In this document: positions 48,381-57,263 of the stretch, piece after piece
How positions within the stretch are numbered: the stretch's first letter is position 1
Layout: each line of letters begins with the position of its first letter
IMG/VR virus record: IMGVR_UViG_3300033142_001600
Span: 1 to 64,000 of that record
Strand: one strand, 5' to 3'
From: a virus
Length of the DNA: 64,000 nucleotides
Notes under the pieces: generated by a model
The model's database searches: none
What the model saw: only the letters and a program-made list of their open reading frames with translations
Told to the model about the DNA's origin: nothing
Position numbers and translations under genes: made by a program

Positions 48381-48427
48381 TAAATATAAAAATAAAAAAA
48401 AAGTTTTAAAAATGAGGAGATTTGATT

Positions 48428-49018
48428 ATGCCTGTACCGTACGTGATAGAAAAGGATAAAAACCACAACGAACGCATTTATGATATCTACAGTCGGCTTC
48501 TAAAGGATCGCGTGATTCTTGTTGGAGAAGTTATAGAATCAAACATGGCTAATTCTATTGTTGCTCAACTTTTGTTTTTGGAAGCTAATGATTCAGAATC
48601 TACAATTAGATTATATATAAACAGCCCTGGGGGTGAGATCGTCTCGGGTTTGGCGATATACGATACAATAAAGTACATTAAAAATGATGTTTCCACTTTG
48701 TGTTATGGGCGTGCCGCAAGCATGGCCTCACTATTGCTTGCGGCCGGTACACCTAAAAAAAGATTCATACTTTCCAATGCTGAAGTTTTAATTCATCAGC
48801 CTGTCGGTGGATTTCGCGGTCAAGTTTCGGATATTCGAATTACTCATGACCACATTATATCCACACAAAAAAGATTATATGATATTTATTGTGAAATAAC
48901 TGGAAAGTCATATGAACAAATAAAGAAAGATTGTGACAGAGATTTTTTTATGACTGCCGAACAGGCGGTTGAATATGGTTTAGTTGATGAAGTATTAAAA
49001 ACTTCAAAAAAAGATTGA
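48428..49018 (+). CDS. clpP: ATP-dependent Clp protease proteolytic subunit
   Basis: 196 residues from the ATG at 48428, with GAGGAGA upstream; an in-frame TTG at 48422 is too close. Catalytic Ser98 in GRAASMAS, His123 in LIHQPVGG and Asp172 in CDRDFFM are all present. ClpP forms tetradecamers that degrade proteins delivered by ClpX or ClpA. In phages it can be a prohead protease relative or a host-proteostasis tool. A separate prohead protease lies at 57264, so a cellular role is more likely. No Clp ATPase is in view. Confidence 0.93.
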   Translation: MPVPYVIEKDKNHNERIYDIYSRLLKDRVILVGEVIESNMANSIVAQLLFLEANDSESTIRLYINSPGGEIVSGLAIYDTIKYIKNDVSTLCYGRAASMASLLLAAGTPKKRFILSNAEVLIHQPVGGFRGQVSDIRITHDHIISTQKRLYDIYCEITGKSYEQIKKDCDRDFFMTAEQAVEYGLVDEVLKTSKKD

Positions 49019-49023
49019 ACATT

Positions 49024-49278
49024 TTAGCCACGCAATCCCCGAACGCTGTTCAGGGTTAGTGGCGTAGGAGAATAAACACGATGTTACAACCACTAGATTA
49101 CACTACAAGAATAACACTTGTTTTGCCTAGTAAAAGTAAACACGTGGGTTGCTTGGGCAACCCGGCATTAGAGCAAAGAGGCTCTGGTGTGGGGCTTAAT
49201 GGTAATCCCCTAAACTTGGAGGTGGAAGCAAATGCAACATGCTGATATTAAACAAGAAACTCCGACCGCTGGTCGCGG
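49024..49278 (+). ncRNA. Structured, less AT-rich island downstream of clpP
   Basis: Five hairpins in 250 bases: GCCAC...GTGGC with an inner CCCCGAAC/GTTCAGGG (49027-49066); GGGTTGC/GCAACCC (about 49145-49163); AGAGC/GCTCT; GGGG/CCCC; CGACC/GGTCG (about 49262-49274). The composition is distinctly richer in G+C than neighbours. It may be a regulatory or transposon-derived RNA. A 54-codon frame (49081-49245) runs through it. Confidence 0.45.
49081..49245 (+). CDS. Possible small protein within the structured island
   Basis: 54 codons from ATG to TGA. The 'GSGVGLNGNPLNLEVEANATC' type tail is Gly/Asn-rich. It has AGGAG 20 bases upstream, a poor distance. A second short frame starts at 49232 after GGAGGTGG. 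It may instead be the relic 3' end of a tnpB-like gene; weak support. Confidence 0.25.
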   Translation: MLQPLDYTTRITLVLPSKSKHVGCLGNPALEQRGSGVGLNGNPLNLEVEANATC

Positions 49279-49310
49279 GCGTATCATAAAAAATAACATT
49301 GGAGATAGAA

Positions 49311-49526
49311 ATGAGTCAAGAAATTCGTTTAAATAGAGAGAAGGCTTTTAGTGAAATATGTGAATTAATTGATTTTGATCGTAGTAGGTGGCCAGAAGAT
49401 ATGGAAGTGTGGTTAGACCGTCGATACCGTGTTATGCCTCTACCAGGTTATGATACTCGTTATCCATCTACTCGTGCTTTTAGAGACAACATAAACGTTA
49501 AAGATCCGGTTTTCCAAAGAAGATAA
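49311..49526 (+). CDS. Small protein of unknown function
   Basis: 71 residues from the ATG at 49311 with GGAG upstream. Contains FSEICELIDFDRSRWPEDMEVWLDRRYRVMPLPGYDTRYP, a compact domain that looks conserved. Opens the run of head-region genes. Function unknown. Confidence 0.6.
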   Translation: MSQEIRLNREKAFSEICELIDFDRSRWPEDMEVWLDRRYRVMPLPGYDTRYPSTRAFRDNINVKDPVFQRR

Positions 49527-49542
49527 TAAGGAGAGATTTAAT

Positions 49543-50328
49543 ATGCTTTTAAAAGAAAAAATAAAAATATTTAGTAAAGAATTAGCTTTAATTAAGTCGT
49601 TTCAAGTAAAAAAATTCGTTATAGAATGCTTAGATGAGGCTCCAAGTTACATTTTTAAAAATTGCCCGTCAAGTTCTACTGGAAAATACCATAATATAGA
49701 CGAGTTCACGAAAAAAGGGAATATCTTACATACGAAGCGTGTAGTTGCCAATTGTGATGTTATGGCCAGGGCTTTTGATCTAGAAGGAAAGGATAGAGAT
49801 TTAGTTCTTGGTGCTGCTATACTACATGATATGGTTAAACAGGGTTTTAAACAAACAGGGCATACTGTTAAAGACCATGCTGCTTTGGCAGCCCAGTTAG
49901 TAGAAAAAGTTTTTAAGACAACAGAATCTAAAATAGAAAAAAAGGATTATGAAATTATTAGAGGTTGTGTTTTTTATCATAATGGTGTTTGGACACCTAA
50001 GCCAGATAATATACCAATTAGTAGTTTTACACCACATCAATTATGTGTCCATATGTCTGACTATAGTGCTACAAAATTTCATGCCGGTAGTGCAGTAAAT
50101 GGTGTGGAAGATATTTTTGTAGAGTTTAAAGCTTTTGTTGAAGATTTTAAATTAAAGTTTAGGATAGATGATGTAAGAGATATTCCTATTATATCTGGCA
50201 AACTTTTTGGTGCTATGTGTTCTAGTATTAAAAATTTTTCGGCAATGGAAGAAAAGTTAATGATGTTAGCAGCATGGTGTATAAAGGCTATACTATATTT
50301 GAGAATTCATAAAGGAGGGCAAATGTAA
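49543..50328 (+). CDS. HD-domain phosphohydrolase
   Basis: 261 residues. ILHTKRVVANCDV gives the first His, AILHDMVKQG near 94-103 the HD pair, H in GHTVKDHAA the next ligand, and HMSDYSA the last Asp. This is the metal-binding set of HD hydrolases acting on nucleotides. The subgroup is unlike the PgpH-like enzyme at 23845. Substrate unknown; dNTP or alarmone hydrolysis is possible. AAGGAGAG precedes the ATG. Confidence 0.75.
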   Translation: MLLKEKIKIFSKELALIKSFQVKKFVIECLDEAPSYIFKNCPSSSTGKYHNIDEFTKKGNILHTKRVVANCDVMARAFDLEGKDRDLVLGAAILHDMVKQGFKQTGHTVKDHAALAAQLVEKVFKTTESKIEKKDYEIIRGCVFYHNGVWTPKPDNIPISSFTPHQLCVHMSDYSATKFHAGSAVNGVEDIFVEFKAFVEDFKLKFRIDDVRDIPIISGKLFGAMCSSIKNFSAMEEKLMMLAAWCIKAILYLRIHKGGQM

Positions 50329-50330
50329 TC

Positions 50331-50771
50331 GTGTCAGAAAATAATGTAAGAAAACGTGGAAGACCATCTGGGTATATTATGAGCGAAGTATCAAAAAAGA
50401 AAATATCTTTAAAATTAAGAGGTAGGATATTATCTGAAGAGCATCGACTTAAAATTTCAATAGCTATGATGGGTAATACAAACAGATCAAAAAGAAATAG
50501 TTCTGTATTTATAGATGATTTATATAATGATTATATTAAAAATTATAGTGATGAAAATATAGGACAATGGATATCAAGTGTTAGAGAGGAGATATTAATG
50601 TGTTCTGGTATTTTTTCTAATAGACAATTATCTAGTTATTCTTTTATGGAATTAAGTGTTAACGATATAGATCAATTTCGTGGAGATAGTATAGACCCTG
50701 AAGCATTGTTATTAGTGTCTGAAACTATTAAGGAACTTGGTTTAGACATATGGGCGCTTGGCGATGACTAA
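50331..50771 (+). CDS. NUMOD3-motif DNA-binding protein, place of terminase small subunit
   Basis: 146 residues from GTG. KRGRPSGY near residue 8 is an AT-hook. KKKISLKLRGRILSEEHRLKISIAMMG (about 23-49) is a NUMOD3 motif, the DNA-binding module of homing endonucleases. The rest lacks a nuclease. It is in the position where small terminases occur, so it might be a packaging factor that took up such a module, or an endonuclease relic. Overlaps the next gene. Confidence 0.5.
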   Translation: MSENNVRKRGRPSGYIMSEVSKKKISLKLRGRILSEEHRLKISIAMMGNTNRSKRNSSVFIDDLYNDYIKNYSDENIGQWISSVREEILMCSGIFSNRQLSSYSFMELSVNDIDQFRGDSIDPEALLLVSETIKELGLDIWALGDD

Positions 50772-51600
50772 AAAAAAGAAAAGTAAAGTAGAATATAAAG
50801 ATAGTGTGGTTGTTACTTCTTTAGAAGAGCGTATTGGTGAAGAAAAGTTCGATGAGTTAGCATCAAAAGAACATAGAACACAAGAATTGCCAGAAAGAAT
50901 AAAAAGCAAACGCAATGTGTCCCCAAACTCGTTAAAGAATTTAGCTCAATATAACAAAAATATATCTAAAGAATCTAAAAAAACAATGTTAAAAAATCTT
51001 AGATGTGTTGTTGATGAAAGTAAATTACAAGACGAAAAAGGACTAAAAGCTGAACAAGAAGACTTAGAAGATGATAAAAATCTTCGTGTATTTGAAAAGC
51101 TTGAAGTTAAGATAGGTGGAGATTTAGTATTGTTGTTTGATCTTATAGGTATGGTTTTTCCAACTTATCAAACTTTAACCAAAAAAGAACAAATTACATT
51201 TAATAATATATCAGCTGCTTATCTCAAGGATTTTGAAAATGAAGAATTGTCATATTCAGATATGGATGATGTATTTTCATTAGCTTTAAATAAAATACTT
51301 GAATTAAGGTTACTTAAAATAGCAAAGAAAAAACCAAACCTGCTTAGTGATACTTTCATTTCTTTAGAAAAACTTAAAAAACAAAATGATAAATTAAAAG
51401 AATCCTTGGCTACTACAAGAAAGGAAAGAAAGAAACATGTATTAAAATCTGGTGTTTCTATTCTTGATTTAGCAGCTAGTTTTGATGAAGAACGAAAAGA
51501 AAAATTAGAGAAAAAAGAAAAGGAACTTCTTAAAAAAGAAAAAGAGTTTATAAAAAATAGGGTTTTTAAAGGTAATGAGGATGACGTTGATGCCAAATAG
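50764..51600 (+). CDS. Coiled-coil protein, candidate terminase small subunit
   Basis: 278 residues from the ATG at 50764. N-terminal Lys-rich part, central globular segment (about 115-190), then a long Lys/Glu coiled coil. Its position, upstream of the large terminase with a homing endonuclease and a transferase gene between, suggests a terminase-associated role, but no small-terminase motif is recognised. The end overlaps the endonuclease. Confidence 0.5.
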   Translation: MTKKKKSKVEYKDSVVVTSLEERIGEEKFDELASKEHRTQELPERIKSKRNVSPNSLKNLAQYNKNISKESKKTMLKNLRCVVDESKLQDEKGLKAEQEDLEDDKNLRVFEKLEVKIGGDLVLLFDLIGMVFPTYQTLTKKEQITFNNISAAYLKDFENEELSYSDMDDVFSLALNKILELRLLKIAKKKPNLLSDTFISLEKLKKQNDKLKESLATTRKERKKHVLKSGVSILDLAASFDEERKEKLEKKEKELLKKEKEFIKNRVFKGNEDDVDAK

Positions 51601-53317
51601 AAAAGAAATAAAGTGTGCCATATGCGGAAGAAAGTGTAAAGGCACAAGAGGGTTGGCTTTTCATTTAAGATCACACAGTGTATCCAATGAAGAGTATTAT
51701 CTTACATATATTTGTCCCGATTCAAATAGATGTGTTATTTGTGGACAGCCTACTAAGTTTAACAAGTTGTCTAAGGGTTTTTATAAAACATGTTGTAAAG
51801 AATGCAGAATAAAATCATTCAAAATGGAATATAATAAAACATGTATGGAAAGATACGGGGTTAATAGCCCAATGAAGTTGGATATTTTCAAAGAAAAAGT
51901 CAAAAACACTATGATTAAAAATTACGGTGTAGATAATATAGCAAAAAGTAAAAAAATACAAAATATTAAAAAAGAAAATCATTTAAAAAAATATGGTGTA
52001 GAAGCCCCTGCTCAACGAGATAGTATTAAAGCTAAAATGGCAGCAACTAATATAGAGAGGTATGGTGTAGCTTTTGCGTCAAAAACAGATAAAGTTAAAG
52101 AGAAAGTGAAACAAACAAATTTAGATCGTTATGGGGTTTGTGCTCCCCTTCAGAGTAGCAGTGTTCTTGATAAAATGAAAAAGACATGTTTAAAAAGGTA
52201 TGGTGTAGAAAATCCAGGACAATTACGCAAAACAATAGATGTAAATAAAGAGTTAATGCTGGATAAGATTATAAGTGGTGTGAGATTACAGTATTGTAGT
52301 ATGTTAGATATTTCTAGTTACATTTCTACTAATAAAGATAATAAATATAAATTTAAATGTAATTATTGTGATAACATTTTTTTTTCACATTTAGAAAATG
52401 GGCATCAGCCAAAATGTCCGATATGTTTTAACGGAAGTTTGATAGAACAATATATTTCTGAAATTTTGTCAATGTTTAATATAAAATATATAACAAACGA
52501 TAGAAGCATTATTAGCCCATATGAATTAGATTTTTATCTTCCTGATTATAATATAGCAATAGAATGTAATGGTATCTACTGGCATGCAGAAAACCAGCTG
52601 GCAAATAGAAAATTATTACCATGTAGTATAAGAAATTATCATTTATTTAAATATAATATGTGTAAAAAAAATGGAATAAAATTATTACAGTTTTTTGAAG
52701 ATGAGATACTAGATAAAAAAGTTATAGTAGAATCGATGATTTTAAATAGACTTGGGTTATCAGAAAAACTATGCGGAGCAAGACAATGTAATATAGTAGA
52801 TATTAGTGCTAAAATAGCAAATAAATTTTTGAACGATAATCATATTCATGGTAGAAATTATGGAAGTACAGATTCAATGGGTGCCATATATAAAGGTAAT
52901 TTGGTTTCGGTAATGTCATTTAAAAAAGGAAACATATCGAGAAAATCTACACAAATGGAGTTAGATAGATTTTGTACTAAAACACATTATTATATTCCAG
53001 GCATTTCTTCAAAAATGTTTAGTCGTTTTTTAAAAACCAGACAGGTGTTTGGTAATATCCTCACGTATTCTGATTTACGTTTTGGTGTCGGTAGTGTGTA
53101 TAAATATTTAGGTTTTAATTTTATTAGTCAATCTCTACCAAATTACTTTTATGTAATAGGTACGAAACGTAAACATAGGTTTTCATATAGAAAATCTGTT
53201 TTAAAAAATAAATTAAGAACATTTGACCCAACTTTAACGGAATATCAAAATATGTTAAGTAACGGGTATGATAGGGTGTGGGATTGTGGTCATTTTAAAT
53301 TTTTATATGGTAAATAA
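51590..53317 (+). CDS. Homing endonuclease, Vsr-like (EDxHD) nuclease with modular repeats
   Basis: 575 residues from the ATG at 51590, with GAGG nine bases upstream; earlier ATGs lie inside the previous gene. Zinc modules CAICGRKC, CVICGQP and CCKEC at the start, then about six 24-residue repeats (ERYGVNSPMKxDIFKEKVKNT). The nuclease has PYELDFYLPDYNIAIECNGIYWHAE with FFEDEIL. C-terminal third SRFCTKT-like (LDRFCTKTHYYIPGISSKMF). Homologous to 37367-39232 and more distantly to 61944-63431. Interrupts the terminase region. Confidence 0.85.
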   Translation: MPNRKEIKCAICGRKCKGTRGLAFHLRSHSVSNEEYYLTYICPDSNRCVICGQPTKFNKLSKGFYKTCCKECRIKSFKMEYNKTCMERYGVNSPMKLDIFKEKVKNTMIKNYGVDNIAKSKKIQNIKKENHLKKYGVEAPAQRDSIKAKMAATNIERYGVAFASKTDKVKEKVKQTNLDRYGVCAPLQSSSVLDKMKKTCLKRYGVENPGQLRKTIDVNKELMLDKIISGVRLQYCSMLDISSYISTNKDNKYKFKCNYCDNIFFSHLENGHQPKCPICFNGSLIEQYISEILSMFNIKYITNDRSIISPYELDFYLPDYNIAIECNGIYWHAENQLANRKLLPCSIRNYHLFKYNMCKKNGIKLLQFFEDEILDKKVIVESMILNRLGLSEKLCGARQCNIVDISAKIANKFLNDNHIHGRNYGSTDSMGAIYKGNLVSVMSFKKGNISRKSTQMELDRFCTKTHYYIPGISSKMFSRFLKTRQVFGNILTYSDLRFGVGSVYKYLGFNFISQSLPNYFYVIGTKRKHRFSYRKSVLKNKLRTFDPTLTEYQNMLSNGYDRVWDCGHFKFLYGK

Positions 53318-53720
53318 TGAAAAAAAAGTATTTCTTGGCGGAACTTGTAATGAAAGTACTTGGCGCAACAGGATGGTGATTTATTTACACGAAGAAGGGG
53401 TCGAATGGTTTAATCCCGTTGTTCCTGATTGGACAGAAGCATGTATGACACAAGAAATTAAGGAACGTGAGACTTGTGATTTTGTTCTTTATACAATTAC
53501 GCCAAAAATGACAGGAGTTTATTCCATTGCTGAAGTTGTCGATGATAGCAATAAAAGACCAAGCAAGACTATTTTGGTGCTATTACGTGATGATAGAGAT
53601 TTGCGTTTTTCAAAGGGGCAGTGGAAATCACTTGGTGCTGTAGCCAAAATGGTTACTCGTAATGGTGGCAACGTTTTTGATAGTTTAAAATCTGCTGCTA
53701 TATACATTGGTGGCAAGTAA
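53307..53720 (+). CDS. Nucleoside 2-deoxyribosyltransferase-like protein
   Basis: 137 residues from the ATG at 53307, overlapping the endonuclease end. KVFLGGTCNESTWRN, WFNPVVPDW and CDFVLYTITPKMTGVYSIAEVVD fit the family (PF15891-like) that moves deoxyribose between bases. In phages it may recycle nucleosides or hydrolyse base-deoxyribose bonds. It lies before the large terminase. Active-site acids are plausible but unverified. Confidence 0.7.
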   Translation: MVNNEKKVFLGGTCNESTWRNRMVIYLHEEGVEWFNPVVPDWTEACMTQEIKERETCDFVLYTITPKMTGVYSIAEVVDDSNKRPSKTILVLLRDDRDLRFSKGQWKSLGAVAKMVTRNGGNVFDSLKSAAIYIGGK

Positions 53721-53721
53721 A

Positions 53722-55422
53722 ATGAAGTCATATGAAATAGTTAAAGCACAAGCTAACAGTTTAGTATCTTTTTATCGCCAACATCCAGTAATTGCTGCTT
53801 ATGATTTATTAGGTGTTACACTTGATGAAATCCAACGTATTATTTTTAGAGACATGTGGTTTAAGGATTATGTTATTATTGTAGCTCGTCGTGGTTTAGG
53901 TAAAAGTTTTTTACAAGCATTGTTGGCAACTTTAAAAGCATTACTATATCCTGGTCATAGAGTCGGTTTAATTGGAAGTTCGTATAGACAAAGTAAAGTA
54001 ATGTTTCGAGAAGTAGAAGCCTTATATCAACAATCGGAAATATTTAGAGAAGCCACAATGCGGGCTCCAGTAAAGAGTACAGATATGTGTGAGGTAAAAT
54101 TCAGGCCGGCAGGGAAGTATTCAGGTTCGTCTATTTTAGCTATCCCTTTAGGTAATGATGGTTCTAAAATTAGAGGCCAAAGATTTTTCACAATCTGCGT
54201 GGATGAATTCGCGGTTGTGCCTGAGCAAGTATTTAATCTTGTAATTAGACCTATGGCAGCTACTACTCATGACCCCATGTCAAACGTAGCAAGAATGAAA
54301 AGACAGAAAAAATTAATAGCATTAGGTTTAGAGGTGGAAGAAGAGTCTAATGTTAATAAAATAGTTATGACCTCGTCTGGGTTTTTTAAAGTTAATCATA
54401 TGTGGAATCGAATGAGGCATTATTGGAAAAAAATAGAATCAGGCGATAATACTTACGCTGTTCATCAAGCTTCTTATACTGATTTGTCAGAAGGGTTTTT
54501 AAATAAAGGTAACATTGAAGAAGCAAGAGAAACAATGCCACGAGCGTTGTTTGAGATGGAGTATTGTGGAAAAATGATTTCCGATTCCGAAGGATTCTTT
54601 AAAGCGTCAATGATAGAAGCGTGTATTGCTAATAAGTTAGATAATTACTTTAGTGTAAAACTAAAAGGAAATAAAGATTCAAAATATGTTATGGCAATAG
54701 ACCCAGCTAGAACAAGCGATTCTTTTGCTATTCTTATTTTTAAAGTTAGTGAAATTATTACAAAACTTGTTTATGCTGTTACATATACAGGTATAAGCTC
54801 AATAGAAACTGTTCACGAAGTATTTAGATTAAGGGATAATTTTGATTTAGTTAGAATCGTAATGGATTCACAGGGTGGTGGACTTAATATAAAAGATTTA
54901 CTTGAAGCTGGTATAGATAATAATAAACCTATTTTAGATTTATTAGATAAGGATAACTATGGAAAAGATGGGGATTTAATATTACAGCTGTTTAATCCGA
55001 GTCCATCAACAAACACTGATGCTAATTTTACAGCATTAGCTATGTTGGAAAAGAATAATTTTTTGTTTCCTGGTCCTCCGCAGTTTGGGTATGAGGAAGA
55101 GGATGATTTATATGAATATATAGAGTTATTAAAAAGACAGATATTAAGTATAGTAGTAACCCAAAACCCTAATGGGAGTTTGAATTTTAATACTCAATCA
55201 GCAAAAGCTAAAAAGGATTTATATTCATGTTTTATAATGGGTTGTTGGGTGATAAAACAAATAGCAAAAGAGAGAGAGATGTCTACTGAACAGGAACAGA
55301 TACTGTCTTATACAGGTGTTATAAATAATAGAACAGGTGGTTCTATGAATAATCAGTACATAGATAGAGTAAATAATTTCGGCGGTGGAATAAGGCCGTT
55401 GATAGTTCCTACTGTAATATAA
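53722..55422 (+). CDS. terL: Terminase large subunit
   Basis: 566 residues from the ATG at 53722; an earlier in-frame GTG-type start is inside the previous gene. ARRGLGKS (55-62) is the Walker A/adenine-binding P loop, TICVDEFA (D161-E162) Walker B, and MAIDPARTSDS near 325 with VMDSQGGG begin the RNase H-like nuclease. It drives packaging ATPase and cuts concatemers. It precedes the portal gene by 15 bases. Confidence 0.95.
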   Translation: MKSYEIVKAQANSLVSFYRQHPVIAAYDLLGVTLDEIQRIIFRDMWFKDYVIIVARRGLGKSFLQALLATLKALLYPGHRVGLIGSSYRQSKVMFREVEALYQQSEIFREATMRAPVKSTDMCEVKFRPAGKYSGSSILAIPLGNDGSKIRGQRFFTICVDEFAVVPEQVFNLVIRPMAATTHDPMSNVARMKRQKKLIALGLEVEEESNVNKIVMTSSGFFKVNHMWNRMRHYWKKIESGDNTYAVHQASYTDLSEGFLNKGNIEEARETMPRALFEMEYCGKMISDSEGFFKASMIEACIANKLDNYFSVKLKGNKDSKYVMAIDPARTSDSFAILIFKVSEIITKLVYAVTYTGISSIETVHEVFRLRDNFDLVRIVMDSQGGGLNIKDLLEAGIDNNKPILDLLDKDNYGKDGDLILQLFNPSPSTNTDANFTALAMLEKNNFLFPGPPQFGYEEEDDLYEYIELLKRQILSIVVTQNPNGSLNFNTQSAKAKKDLYSCFIMGCWVIKQIAKEREMSTEQEQILSYTGVINNRTGGSMNNQYIDRVNNFGGGIRPLIVPTVI

Positions 55423-55437
55423 TAGGAGAATGCGGTT

Positions 55438-57243
55438 ATGGTCAAAAAAGATTTAAATATTTTAAAAGGCGAACTTAATACTAAGTATGATACTAATATA
55501 TTAGATATCCAAGAAAATAAAGACGGCTCTGTATCATTTATGGTTGATAAATCTTCTGTTTCTCCGGGTTTTCTTAAAGATAGAAAAATAAATGATAGTA
55601 AAGTAGTTGGTTCTGTTGTTAGCAGACCAAGAATGGATAGAACATATTTAGATCTTCAAAATAAAACAACTGTAGCACAGAGGAAACCACATGTTTTATA
55701 TAAAAGATCTGCTGATGAGTATCTTAATGATCCTATATATGGTGCCAGTATAAATGTTTTAAGTAACTTTGCGTGTAAAGGTTTTGAAAATGATTCTGAG
55801 GATTTGGATATTAAATACTTTTTTGATTGTTGGTGTTTTGATACTAATTTTGAAGAAGTATTAGAGTGGGTATTTTTAGATTTTTTTAGAATGGGCATGG
55901 TTAGAACTTATAAAATTCTTGGTAAATATGTTCCTAGTATAAATAATATATCAGATCCTTCTGAAATTGTTAAAGATAAAAGCTCAAGTGCTGCCGGGGC
56001 TGTAGAAGATAAAGTTTCAGGTGCTGCCAAAGTAAGATGGTCTAAAAAAGATATACCTTTAAAATATACAGTTCTTAATCCAAATTTTGTTGAAATAGAA
56101 GGAAGTTTACTGTTTGGTGATGCTAAGACAACTTTAAAACCAAATACTGAACTTAAAGATTTATTTAAGAAAAAAACAAAGGATTTAACTACAGAAGAGA
56201 AAAACTTAATTCAAAAATTACCGTCTAAATTTAAAAAAGCATTAAAAGATGGAAAAAATATACCATTAGATCCACAATTAGTAGGCGAGATTGATTATAG
56301 GAAGATGCCGTATGAAAGGTATGGTTTACCTCGTGGTGCTAGAGTATTTGAATCTTTAAATTATAAAAAGTCTTTACGTGATGCCGATCTGTCAACGTTA
56401 GATGGTATTACTAATTATATTTTAAAAATTACGGTAGGTAGTGATAAGTTTCCTGTTACTTCACAAGAGCAGTTAGAACAGGTAGCACAGTTGTTTAACA
56501 CGCCTAGTAAATCTTTTGATGTAGTTTATAATCATACCTTGAAAATAGAAAAAATAACATCTCCAGAAATAGAAGCAGTGTTAGGTAAAGAAAAGTATGC
56601 ACAAGTTAATGAAGATATTTCTGGTGGTTTATCTTTACCAAGAGTGTTACTTGACGGTGTTGGTGATTTGAATACAGCGGAAGTGAATACTGTTGTAAAG
56701 TCTGTTGTTGAAGAAATACATTATGCAAGAAAATGTGTAACTAGGTGGATATATAAAGAATATATATTTATTGCTGAGGCTCTTGGTTTTACTAAGATAC
56801 CTAGAGTTAGATGGGATGATACTATACTTAAGGATATATTAATGTATATGTCTATAATAGGACAATTAGTAGATAGGCGTATGTTAAGTTATAAAACAGC
56901 TCTCGAACGTTTAGGTTTCAACTTTATGTCAGAGCTTACAAATATGCGTAAGGAACTTCCTATAGTACTTAATGAAGGTGCATTTGGTATTATAGGTAGT
57001 CCGTGGCAACAAGCGGCTGGATTAGCGTATACCCAAGATACTCAAATGGCCCCACAAGGAAGCCCATCGCAAGGAAAGCCTGTTGGTGAAGAACCTACTG
57101 AAAATCAAGATACTACACCCGACAAACAGAGTAAAGAAAACGATGGAGAAAGTAGTGCTAATATAGACGAAGAGTTGCTTAAAAAAGTTGGTGGATTAGA
57201 TCATGCTTTAAAAATTAAGTTGTTGAAGTTAATCAATGAGTAG
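55438..57243 (+). CDS. Portal protein
   Basis: 601 residues. The order terL-portal-protease and a large alpha/beta body support the call. DEYLNDPIYGASINVLSNFACKG near 98-120, an inserted loop with SAAGAVEDKVSGAA, and a helical WIYKEYIFIAEALGFTKIPRVRW near 437-459 are like portal stems. Twelve copies form the packaging vertex. The C-terminal 60 residues are disordered (Pro/Glu/Gln). Confidence 0.85.
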   Translation: MVKKDLNILKGELNTKYDTNILDIQENKDGSVSFMVDKSSVSPGFLKDRKINDSKVVGSVVSRPRMDRTYLDLQNKTTVAQRKPHVLYKRSADEYLNDPIYGASINVLSNFACKGFENDSEDLDIKYFFDCWCFDTNFEEVLEWVFLDFFRMGMVRTYKILGKYVPSINNISDPSEIVKDKSSSAAGAVEDKVSGAAKVRWSKKDIPLKYTVLNPNFVEIEGSLLFGDAKTTLKPNTELKDLFKKKTKDLTTEEKNLIQKLPSKFKKALKDGKNIPLDPQLVGEIDYRKMPYERYGLPRGARVFESLNYKKSLRDADLSTLDGITNYILKITVGSDKFPVTSQEQLEQVAQLFNTPSKSFDVVYNHTLKIEKITSPEIEAVLGKEKYAQVNEDISGGLSLPRVLLDGVGDLNTAEVNTVVKSVVEEIHYARKCVTRWIYKEYIFIAEALGFTKIPRVRWDDTILKDILMYMSIIGQLVDRRMLSYKTALERLGFNFMSELTNMRKELPIVLNEGAFGIIGSPWQQAAGLAYTQDTQMAPQGSPSQGKPVGEEPTENQDTTPDKQSKENDGESSANIDEELLKKVGGLDHALKIKLLKLINE

Positions 57244-57263
57244 TGAAGAGTTGGAGGTAATCA

